From the NCBI RefSeq assembly GCF_040678635.1, contig NZ_JBFATZ010000025.1, positions 1 to 64,000 of the forward strand: a DNA stretch of 64,000 nucleotides, given 5' to 3'. Source of the DNA: Thermopolyspora sp040678635. Its GTDB lineage: Bacteria > Actinomycetota > Actinomycetes > Streptosporangiales > Streptosporangiaceae. Of the stretch, positions 15,334-22,818 are shown one piece after another (position 1 is the stretch's first letter; each line of letters begins with the position of its first letter). The notes beneath the pieces were generated by a model. That model worked only from the letters and a program-made list of their open reading frames with translations, was not told where the DNA came from and did not search any database. The position numbers and the translations under genes are program-made.

Positions 15334-16992
15334 GTGGAGGGCTACCGGCAGGTTTTCGACCCCGTGGCGGGGTCGCTCGGATGGAGCGCGCTGTTCGCCG
15401 CGCTTCCTCTGGTCACACTGTTCGTGCTGCTCGGCGCGCTGCGCTGGAAGGCATGGAAGGCATCGCTCGCCTCGCTCGCGGTGGCCCTCGGCGTGGCGAT
15501 CTTCGCGTACGCGATGCCGGTCGGCCAGGCGATGCTGGCCGCGAGCGAAGGGGCGGCATTCGGCCTGTTCCCGATCATCTGGATCGTGCTCAACGCCCTG
15601 TGGATCTACAAGCTGACCGAGGTCACCGGGTGGGACGCGGTGCTACGGAGGGCCTTCGGCTCGCTCTCCGACGACCAGCGCGTCCAGGCCGTGATCATCG
15701 CGTTCTGTTTCGGGGCGCTGCTTGAGGCGCTGGCCGGTTTCGGCACGCCCGTCGCGGTCTCCTCGGTGATGCTGATGGCGGTCGGCCTGCGGCCGATGAA
15801 GGCGGCGGCGGTCTCCCTGGTCGCCAACACCGCGCCGGTCGCCTTCGGCGCGATCGCCGTACCGATCACCACGCTCGGCAAGATCACCGGGTTGGACGCG
15901 GGCACGCTCGGGGCGATGGTCGGCCGGCAGACGCCGGTGCTGGCGCTGTTCGTGCCGCTGCTGCTGGTGTTCATGGTGGACGGCAGGCGCGGCGTGCGGC
16001 AGGTGTGGCCGGTGGCGCTGGTCGGCGGGGCCGCGTTCTCGCTCGCGCAGTTCATCAGCGCCAACTTCCTGTCGTACGAGATCACCGACATCGTGGCCGC
16101 CTTCGTGGGCGCGCTGGCGATCGTGGGGATGCTGCGGGTGTGGCGGCCCCGCGAGGTGCTCGCCGCGCAGGAGGCGATGCCGGTGGTGGCCGGGGCGTCG
16201 GTGACCGACGAGCGGTTCGAGGCCGTTCAGCGGCGGCGGGCGACCGGCGAGGGGTCGGCGCTGATGGCGTTCGCCCCCTACCTGATCGTGGTCGTGCTGT
16301 TCGCCGCGACGACCGTGGGGCCGATCAAGACGTGGCTGGCCGCGCACTCGGGGTGGGCGTTCGCGTGGCCCGGCCTGGACGTGGTCAACGCCGAGGGCAA
16401 GGCGGTGTCGGCGACGACGTTCAACTTCAACCTGTTCAGCGCGGGCGGCACGACGCTGCTGGTGGCCGGGGTGCTGACCGCGCTGCTGTACCGGGTCGGG
16501 ATGAGCCGGACGCTTCGGGCGTACGGCCAGACCGTGCACCAGTTCCGGTGGACGATCGTCACGGTGATGGCGGTGCTCGCGCTCGCGTACGTGATGAACC
16601 TGTCCGGGCAGACGGTGACGCTGGGGTTGTTCCTCGCGCAGACCGGGTCGGTGTTCGCCCTGCTCTCGCCTATCGTGGGGTGGCTGGGGGTGGCGGTCAC
16701 CGGGTCGGACACCTCGTCGAACTCGCTGTTCGGCATGTTGCAGTACGCGGCTGCGGAGCAGACGGGCATCCCGGCCTATCTGCTGGGAGCGGCCAACACC
16801 ACGGGGGGTGTACTCGGAAAGATGATCTCACCACAGAACCTCGCGATCGCGGCGGCGGTCGTCGGGCTCGAAGGCCGCGAGGGCGAGCTGTTCCGCAAGG
16901 TGGTCGGCTGGGGCATCGGCCTGCTCGTCGCGGTCTGCGTGCTCGTCTACCTGCAGTCGACGCCCGTGCTCGGCTGGATGGTCGTGGGCTGA
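15334..16992 (+). CDS. lldP: L-lactate (glycolate) permease, LldP family
   Basis: The 552-residue integral membrane protein has about 13 hydrophobic helices and the length of LldP/LctP permeases, which import lactate and glycolate with protons. Typical family segments are seen: GFGTPVAVSS near residue 138, the TGSDTSSNSLFG stretch near 460, and GKMISPQNLAIA near 500. GTG 15334 is preferred because it follows taaggagcag. Its stop overlaps the first base of the GlcD-like gene, so permease and dehydrogenase are co-translated. A divergent GntR regulator probably controls the unit. Confidence 0.9.
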   Translation: MEGYRQVFDPVAGSLGWSALFAALPLVTLFVLLGALRWKAWKASLASLAVALGVAIFAYAMPVGQAMLAASEGAAFGLFPIIWIVLNALWIYKLTEVTGWDAVLRRAFGSLSDDQRVQAVIIAFCFGALLEALAGFGTPVAVSSVMLMAVGLRPMKAAAVSLVANTAPVAFGAIAVPITTLGKITGLDAGTLGAMVGRQTPVLALFVPLLLVFMVDGRRGVRQVWPVALVGGAAFSLAQFISANFLSYEITDIVAAFVGALAIVGMLRVWRPREVLAAQEAMPVVAGASVTDERFEAVQRRRATGEGSALMAFAPYLIVVVLFAATTVGPIKTWLAAHSGWAFAWPGLDVVNAEGKAVSATTFNFNLFSAGGTTLLVAGVLTALLYRVGMSRTLRAYGQTVHQFRWTIVTVMAVLALAYVMNLSGQTVTLGLFLAQTGSVFALLSPIVGWLGVAVTGSDTSSNSLFGMLQYAAAEQTGIPAYLLGAANTTGGVLGKMISPQNLAIAAAVVGLEGREGELFRKVVGWGIGLLVAVCVLVYLQSTPVLGWMVVG

Positions 16993-18377
16993 TGATCTCG
17001 CGTGCGGACCTGGCCAGGGCGCTCGCCGGCATCGTGGGCGACACACACGTACGCGTCGACGACGGCGCCCTGGCCGCCCACGCCCGCGACGCCACACCGC
17101 TGTTCGAGTCGCTGCCCCAGGCGGTGGTGTATCCGGGCAGCGCCGAGGAGGTGGCGGCCGTGCTGCGGTACGCCACCGCCCACCGGGTGCCGGTGGTGCC
17201 GCGCGGCGGCGGGTCCAACCTGTGCGCGGCGGCCGTGCCCCTGCACGGCGGCATCGTGATGGTGCTGACACGGCTCGACCGGATTGTGGAGGTCAGCCGG
17301 GAGGAGTTGCTGGCGCGGGTCCAGCCGGGCGTGACCACCGCCCGGCTGGGCGCCGCGGCGGCCGAGCTCGGCCTGCTGTACGCCCCCGACCCCGGCAGCC
17401 ACACCGTGTCCACGATCGGTGGCAACATCGCCACCTGCGCGGGCGGGCTGCGCGGGCTCAAGTACGGCGTGACGCGCAACTACGTGCTCGGCCTCGAGGC
17501 CGTGCTCGCCACCGGGGAGATCATCCGTACCGGAGGGCGGCTGTGGAAGGACGTGGCCGGATATGACCTGACCCGGCTGCTCACCGGGTCCGAGGGCACG
17601 CTCGCAGTGATCACCGAGGCGACGGTGGCGCTGCTGCCGAAACCGAAGGAGAGCGGCACCGGCCTGGCCTACTTCGCCTCGCTCGCCGACGCGTCCCGGG
17701 CGGTGACGGCCGTGATCGCCGCCGGGATCGTGCCCGCCACGCTGGAGTTCCTCGACCGCAAGTGCATCACGGCCGTGGAGGATTTCGCGCGGCTCGGGCT
17801 GCGCGACGACGCCGGGGCGCTGCTGCTGTTCGGCGACGACGGGGAGGCCGGGGCGGTCGCGGGCAACCTCGACCGGATCAAGGGCGTCTGCGTCGACAAC
17901 GGCGCCCTGGAGGTGACGCTCGCCGAGAACGTCGCCCGCGCCGAGGCGCTGCTCGCGGCGCGGCGGTGCTCGCTGCCCGCGCTGTCGCGGCTCGGGCCGC
18001 TCACCGTGCTGGAGGACGTCACCGTGCCGCGGCACCGGCTCGCCGAGATGGTGGACCGCATCGACGAGATCGCGGAGCGGCACGAGCTGCTGATCGCCAC
18101 CTTCGGACACGCCGGGGACGGCAATCTGCATCCGACGTGCGTGCTCGACCCGCGCGACACGGCGGCGATCGAACGGTGCCACCAGGCGTTCGCCGAGATC
18201 TTCTCCGCGGCGATCGCGCTCGACGGCACGATCACCGGGGAGCACGGGGTGGGCGCGGCCAAGCTGCCCTACCTGGCCGAGCGGCTCGGCGCCGACCAGG
18301 TGGCGCTGCTCGGGCGCATCAAGCAGGCCTTCGATCCCGCCGGGATCCTCAACCCCGGGAAGCTGGGCTCCTCATGA
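16992..18377 (+). CDS. glcD: FAD-binding 2-hydroxyacid oxidase subunit, GlcD-like
   Basis: The 461-residue flavoprotein has a PCMH-type FAD domain (about residues 35-215, with PRGGGSNLCAAAVP and GSHTVSTIGGNIATCAGG). The C-terminal FAD-linked oxidase domain contains FGHAGDGNLHP near 373 and GEHGVGAAKLPYL near 417. It resembles GlcD of glycolate oxidase and D-lactate dehydrogenases, which oxidise the 2-hydroxy acid to the 2-keto acid. ATG 16992 overlaps the lldP stop, and its own stop overlaps the iron-sulfur partner gene by four bases. Confidence 0.9.
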   Translation: MISRADLARALAGIVGDTHVRVDDGALAAHARDATPLFESLPQAVVYPGSAEEVAAVLRYATAHRVPVVPRGGGSNLCAAAVPLHGGIVMVLTRLDRIVEVSREELLARVQPGVTTARLGAAAAELGLLYAPDPGSHTVSTIGGNIATCAGGLRGLKYGVTRNYVLGLEAVLATGEIIRTGGRLWKDVAGYDLTRLLTGSEGTLAVITEATVALLPKPKESGTGLAYFASLADASRAVTAVIAAGIVPATLEFLDRKCITAVEDFARLGLRDDAGALLLFGDDGEAGAVAGNLDRIKGVCVDNGALEVTLAENVARAEALLAARRCSLPALSRLGPLTVLEDVTVPRHRLAEMVDRIDEIAERHELLIATFGHAGDGNLHPTCVLDPRDTAAIERCHQAFAEIFSAAIALDGTITGEHGVGAAKLPYLAERLGADQVALLGRIKQAFDPAGILNPGKLGSS

Positions 18378-19585
18378 TCGATCATTCCGCCTTCGACGGC
18401 CCGTCCGCCGCCGCTCCCGAGTGCGCCGAGCCCGGCGGCCGGTCCATCTTCGATCCGCAGTTGCTCGATCGGTGCATCTCCTGCGGGTTCTGCCTGCCGG
18501 TGTGCCCGACGTACAAGCTGACCGGCCAGGAGACCTCCTCCCCGCGCGGACGAATCACCCTCATGCGGGCGTTGGAGACAGGCCGCCTCGAACCGGACGA
18601 TCCGACGCTCGCCGAGGAGGCATCGTTCTGCCTCGGCTGCCGAGCATGCGAAACCGTCTGCCCCGCCGGGGTGCAGTACGGCGAGTTGCTGGAACAGTGG
18701 CGCGACCATCAGTGGGCCGGTCGGAGGCGTCCGCTGATCGCCCGGCTGCTGATGGCCGTCGTGTCACGCACCGGACTACTCAAACTGCAGGGGCTGGTAC
18801 GGCGGTACGCCAAGGTGCGCCGAGCCGAACCCCGCCCCGGCGTACCCGACGACGCCACGCCCCGCCCCGCAGGCGAAACCCCCTCCCTAATGCTGGGCTG
18901 CGTCGAACGCGGCCTATACCCGCAGGTGTCCCAGGCCGTCCTGCGACTGCGCCCCGAACTCGCCGTCCCCCCGAACCAGGGCTGCTGCGGCGCGCTGCAC
19001 GCCCACAACGGCGACTCGGCCGCCGGCCGGGAACTCGCCCTCAAGCTCGGCGAACGCCTCCCCGGCACGATCGTGACCACGGCCGGCGGCTGCGCCGCCC
19101 ACCTCGCCCACCACCTGGGCCGGGACCGGGTCGCCGAGCTGAGCGACTACCTCGACCGAACGGGCCACCGCCCCTCCGGCGAGGTCCGTATCGGCGGGCG
19201 GCGAGCGCGGGTAACCCTCCAGGACTCCTGCCACCTCCGCAACGGCCTCGGCGTCACCCGCCCGCCCCGCGAGCTGATCGCCGCCGTCGCCGACTACGTC
19301 GAACTCCCGGGCGCCGCCGACTGCTGCGGCGCGGCCGGCACATACTCACTGCTCCGCCCCGCCGACAGCCGCGCCGTACTCGCCCCCAAAACCGCGGCGA
19401 TCGAGGCGGCCAACGTCGACTACATCGTCGCGCTCAACCCCGGCTGCCTGCGCCAACTCCGCCAAGGCCTGCGCCGCGCCCGCAGCACCGTAAAGGCGAT
19501 CCACCTCGCCGAACTCCTCGCCATGGCGGCGAACACGACAGACGACAAGAAAGGGAACACCACGGCGAATTCGACACGCCCCTGA
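18374..19585 (+). CDS. glcF: Iron-sulfur electron-transfer subunit, GlcF-like
   Basis: The 403-residue protein has two 4Fe-4S ferredoxin motifs near the N-terminus (CISCGFCLPVCP and CLGCRACETVCP) and two CCG domains (GCCGALHAH near 207 and DCCGAAGTYS near 320). This is the GlcF/heterodisulfide-reductase-D layout. It would accept electrons from the GlcD-like flavoprotein and pass them to the quinone pool. ATG 18374 overlaps the glcD stop (ATGA). With LldP and the GntR regulator this makes a complete lactate/glycolate uptake and oxidation unit. Confidence 0.9.
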   Translation: MIDHSAFDGPSAAAPECAEPGGRSIFDPQLLDRCISCGFCLPVCPTYKLTGQETSSPRGRITLMRALETGRLEPDDPTLAEEASFCLGCRACETVCPAGVQYGELLEQWRDHQWAGRRRPLIARLLMAVVSRTGLLKLQGLVRRYAKVRRAEPRPGVPDDATPRPAGETPSLMLGCVERGLYPQVSQAVLRLRPELAVPPNQGCCGALHAHNGDSAAGRELALKLGERLPGTIVTTAGGCAAHLAHHLGRDRVAELSDYLDRTGHRPSGEVRIGGRRARVTLQDSCHLRNGLGVTRPPRELIAAVADYVELPGAADCCGAAGTYSLLRPADSRAVLAPKTAAIEAANVDYIVALNPGCLRQLRQGLRRARSTVKAIHLAELLAMAANTTDDKKGNTTANSTRP

Positions 19586-19606
19586 CCCGCCCGCGAAGAT
19601 GCCGCC

Positions 19607-20026
19607 ATGACACCCCGCAAGCTGATCTCCAGCGGCTCAACCTTCGAGAACTCCATCGGCTACTCCCGCGCCGTCGTCGTCGACGGCTGGGTGCACGTGT
19701 CGGGCACCACCGGCTTCGACTACACGTCGATGACCATCTCCGACGACGTGGCAGAGCAGGCACGGCAGTCCCTGCTCAACATCGAGGCCGCCCTGACGGA
19801 GGCGGGCTCCAGCATGGCCGACGTGGTCCGGGTCCGCTACATCCTGCCCAACCCGGCCGACTTCGAGCCATGCTGGCCGGTCCTGCGCGAGTTCTTCGAC
19901 GAGGTACGCCCCGCCGCCACCATGATCTCCTGCGGCCTGGCCGACCCGCGCATGCGCATCGAAATCGAGGCCACCGCCCGAATCGGCAGCGGCGTCCCGG
20001 CGAGCCGGGCGGCGACCGAAGGATGA
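19607..20026 (+). CDS. RidA family protein (YjgF/YER057c/UK114)
   Basis: The 139-residue protein fits the RidA fold. GWVHVSGTTGFD and the central EQARQSLLNIEAAL helix are followed by VVRVRYIL and a C-terminal IEIEATARIG strand, where the active-site Arg/Glu region lies. RidA proteins hydrolyse reactive imines/enamines; several subfamilies are linked to specific catabolic operons. It sits 21 bases after the glcF-like gene, so it is probably part of that operon, perhaps handling an imine or keto-acid by-product. Confidence 0.85.
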   Translation: MTPRKLISSGSTFENSIGYSRAVVVDGWVHVSGTTGFDYTSMTISDDVAEQARQSLLNIEAALTEAGSSMADVVRVRYILPNPADFEPCWPVLREFFDEVRPAATMISCGLADPRMRIEIEATARIGSGVPASRAATEG

Positions 20027-20220
20027 CAGGGAGCGTTCCACCGGCTCCCCCTGCACAGCCAAATGTCTCACGCCCGGGTTTCCCCTGGTCAGAACCGTGC
20101 TGAATATATTCCCGAGAACGCGCATGAATTGCACGTCCGTAAACAAGCTCCAAATTGATACGATTTTCTGATACGGTATTGATTCCATCGTTAATGCCGG
20201 GCCGTGCGGGAGTTCCCAGC
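20027..20220. other. AT-rich intergenic stretch before fxsB
   Basis: This stretch is lower in GC than its surroundings. It holds a weak hairpin (gggagc/gctccc, 20029-20049) that may end the lactate operon, and a direct repeat tgatacg (about 20157-20176) ahead of the radical SAM gene that may belong to its promoter. Confidence 0.35.
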
Positions 20221-21444
20221 GTGAGCACCGACATCGAAGGACCGACGAGACGGACGCCGCCGGAATGGCCCGCCACGCTCGACGTCGCCCGGCTGGCCGC
20301 CGGTGAGTGGCGGCCCACGCCCTTCCGGCAGTTCATCCTCAAGGTGCACAGCCGCTGCGACCTCGCCTGCGACTACTGCTACGTTTACACCCTGGCCGAC
20401 CAGAGCTGGCGGTCCCGGCCCAGGCGGATGCCGCGTCCTTTGCTGCGGGCGGCGGCGCGCCGCATCGCCGAGCACGCGCACGCGCACGGGCTCGACGGAG
20501 TCCGGGTGATCCTGCACGGCGGGGAGCCCCTGCTCGCCGGACGCGACTACCTCGCCGAACTGGTCGCCACCATGCGCGAGGCGCTGAACGGCGTGGACGT
20601 CCGGTTCTCGGTGCAGACCAACGCGATGCGGCTGGACGAGGACTTTTTGCGGCTCTTCGCCGAGCTCGGCGTCCGAGTCGGGGTCAGCGTCGACGGGGGG
20701 CCCGAGGCCAACGACCGGCATCGCCGTACGGCCGACGGGCGCGGCAGCCACGCGCGGGTCGCCGCGGCCCTGCGACTGCTCGCTGGGTTCCGCCAGGTGT
20801 ACGGCGGGCTGCTGTGCACCGTGGACCTCGCCAACGATCCCGTCGAGACGTACGAGGACCTCCTCGCCTTCGAGCCACCGCGCATCGACTTCCTGCTGCC
20901 GCACGGCACGTGGGCCGCGCCGCCGCCCGGCCGGACCGCCGATCCGCGGCACACGCCGTACGCGGACTGGCTGATCGCGGTGTTCGACCGCTGGTACGGC
21001 GAGGGCCGCGGCGCCACCGGGGTGCGGCTCTTCGAGGAGATCATCCACCTGCTGCTCGGCGGCCGATCCGGAGTCGAGGCGCTCGGCCTCACCCCGTCCA
21101 GCCTGGTGGTGATCGAGACCGACGGCACGATCGAGCAGTCCGACTTCCTCAAGGTGGTCGGGCACGGCGCGCCGGCGACCGGGCTGAACATCGTCGACCA
21201 TCCCTTCGACGCGGCCCTGTCGCATCCGGGCGTGGTGGCCCGCCAGCTCGGCTGGGCGGCGCTCGCCGACGAGTGCCGGGCATGCAGGTTCGCCCGCGTC
21301 TGCGGTGCCGGGCTGTACGCCCACCGGTACCGTCCGGGCAGCGGCCACCGCAACCCTTCGGTCTACTGCCCCGACCTGTACCGGCTGATCGAGCATGTCC
21401 AGACCCGGATCCGGCGCGACCTGAGCGGGGGAAACCCACGGTGA
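20221..21444 (+). CDS. fxsB: FxsB-type radical SAM/SPASM peptide-modifying enzyme
   Basis: The 407-residue protein binds a radical-SAM 4Fe-4S cluster through CDLACDYC (Cys46, Cys50, Cys53, a CX3CX2C motif). A GGEPLLAG motif follows near residue 100. Near the C-terminus it has SPASM-type cysteines (ECRACRFARVCGAG and a later YCPDLYR). This matches FxsB, which forms a cyclophane crosslink between an aromatic residue and a residue two positions on in FxSxx-COOH precursor peptides. GTG 20221 follows gggag at good spacing; the frame also stays open to an ATG at 20155. Its stop overlaps the next gene (GTGA). The likely substrate is the peptide gene at 25637. Confidence 0.88.
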   Translation: MSTDIEGPTRRTPPEWPATLDVARLAAGEWRPTPFRQFILKVHSRCDLACDYCYVYTLADQSWRSRPRRMPRPLLRAAARRIAEHAHAHGLDGVRVILHGGEPLLAGRDYLAELVATMREALNGVDVRFSVQTNAMRLDEDFLRLFAELGVRVGVSVDGGPEANDRHRRTADGRGSHARVAAALRLLAGFRQVYGGLLCTVDLANDPVETYEDLLAFEPPRIDFLLPHGTWAAPPPGRTADPRHTPYADWLIAVFDRWYGEGRGATGVRLFEEIIHLLLGGRSGVEALGLTPSSLVVIETDGTIEQSDFLKVVGHGAPATGLNIVDHPFDAALSHPGVVARQLGWAALADECRACRFARVCGAGLYAHRYRPGSGHRNPSVYCPDLYRLIEHVQTRIRRDLSGGNPR

Positions 21445-22775
21445 TCCGCAGGCACCGGATCCCCGAAGGGCTCTTCTCCGCCCTCGCGCACGGCGCCGGC
21501 GGCGAGCCCGCGATGCGGTTCCTCGCCGGCACGGCGCGCAGCAAGCATCTGCTGCTCACCCGCCACGTGGTGGCCCTGGCCGCACGAATCGGACACGAGC
21601 GCGCGGGCGAGCTGGCCGAGGCGTACGAGCTGCTCGCCGCGCTCCACGAGGAACACCCGGCAGCGGTGGAGCAGGTGCTGCCCCACCCCCCGGTGGGCAC
21701 GTGGGCCCTGCGCCTGTCCCGCGCCCTGCCGCACAAGGCGGCCGGGCCGGTGGCGCTCGGGTACCTTCCGGGCATGGCGGTCGCCGCGGCCGTACGGGCC
21801 GGGACGAGCGTGACGCTGGAGTTCACCGTGCCGCAAGGGCGAGTGGTGCTCCCCTCCCTCGGCGTCGCCCGGCTCCCGGTCGGCCGGGACCACCGCGCCA
21901 CCCGGGTGACGGTGCGGGTGAAGAACGGCGCCGGCGAGGTGGTGGGGGCGGGAACCGGCGCCGAAATCCCAGACGCGCCGGATCGGTACGCGACCGGCTG
22001 GACGGGCGTGCGCACGCTGACCGCCCGGGCCGGCTCCCGGACGCTCACCGTACTCCTCGACGACCTGGACCCCTACCGGCTGCCGGAGAGCCGGCCCGCG
22101 CCGCGGCAGCGCCCCGCCGCCCTGGAGCGCTGGCGGCAGGTGCTGGAGGAGGGCTGGCGGCTCCTCGTTTCCCACCACCGCCTGTACGCCGAGGAGGTGG
22201 CGGCCGGGATCACGACGTTCGTGCCCATGCATCGGCCGCGGGGCCGACACGTGAGCGCCACCTCGCGGCACGCCTTCGGGGCCTTCGCCGTGTCCCTGCC
22301 CGATGACGGCAGGATACTCGCCTCGCTGCTCGCGCATGAGATCCAGCACGCCAAACTGTGGGCGCTGCTCGACTTGGTGCCGTTGACCGAGCAGGCCGTG
22401 GATACCGGGCGCACGCTGTGGTACGCCCCGTGGCGCGAGGATCCGCGTCCGCTGGTGGCATTGCTCCAAGGCGCCTACGCGCATCTCACCGTGGCCGCTT
22501 TCTGGCGCGTGCAGCGTTTCCTCGACGAGGGCGAGGACGCGATGCGGGCGCACGGCGAGTACGCGCGATGGCGGCAGCACACCAGCGACGTGGTGGACGC
22601 CCTACGTGCCAGCGGTCGGCTCACGCCCGCCGGGGAGGAGTTCGTCGCGGGCATGCGGGAGACCCTCGACGGGTGGCGGGGCGACGACGTGCCGCTCACG
22701 GCCGCGCGCCGGGCCCGGGACGCGGCGAGCGCACACCATCGGGCGTGGCTGGAACGCAACCGGCGAGGGACCTGA
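21441..22775 (+). CDS. HExxH-type peptide beta-hydroxylase of the FxSxx system
   Basis: The 444-residue protein contains LLAHEIQHAKL near residues 296-306, the defining HExxH motif of the family named for its co-occurrence with FxsB radical SAM enzymes. Members are now described as 2-oxoglutarate-dependent peptide beta-hydroxylases rather than proteases. The GTG at 21441 overlaps the fxsB stop by four bases, so the two enzymes are coupled and probably act on the same precursor. The N-terminal half is helical followed by a beta-rich region. The activity is inferred from the family, not proven here. Confidence 0.8.
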   Translation: MIRRHRIPEGLFSALAHGAGGEPAMRFLAGTARSKHLLLTRHVVALAARIGHERAGELAEAYELLAALHEEHPAAVEQVLPHPPVGTWALRLSRALPHKAAGPVALGYLPGMAVAAAVRAGTSVTLEFTVPQGRVVLPSLGVARLPVGRDHRATRVTVRVKNGAGEVVGAGTGAEIPDAPDRYATGWTGVRTLTARAGSRTLTVLLDDLDPYRLPESRPAPRQRPAALERWRQVLEEGWRLLVSHHRLYAEEVAAGITTFVPMHRPRGRHVSATSRHAFGAFAVSLPDDGRILASLLAHEIQHAKLWALLDLVPLTEQAVDTGRTLWYAPWREDPRPLVALLQGAYAHLTVAAFWRVQRFLDEGEDAMRAHGEYARWRQHTSDVVDALRASGRLTPAGEEFVAGMRETLDGWRGDDVPLTAARRARDAASAHHRAWLERNRRGT

Positions 22776-22818
22776 CCCCCGGCACGGCCCTTCCCGCGGG
22801 CCGTGCCCGGTCTCCGGA

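Noticed and set aside
16005..18377. 790-codon plus-strand frame across lldP and glcD
   Set aside because: It is a shadow of the two real genes: Arg/Gly/Ala-rich with no domain, running through a gene boundary. The real frames have clear motifs.
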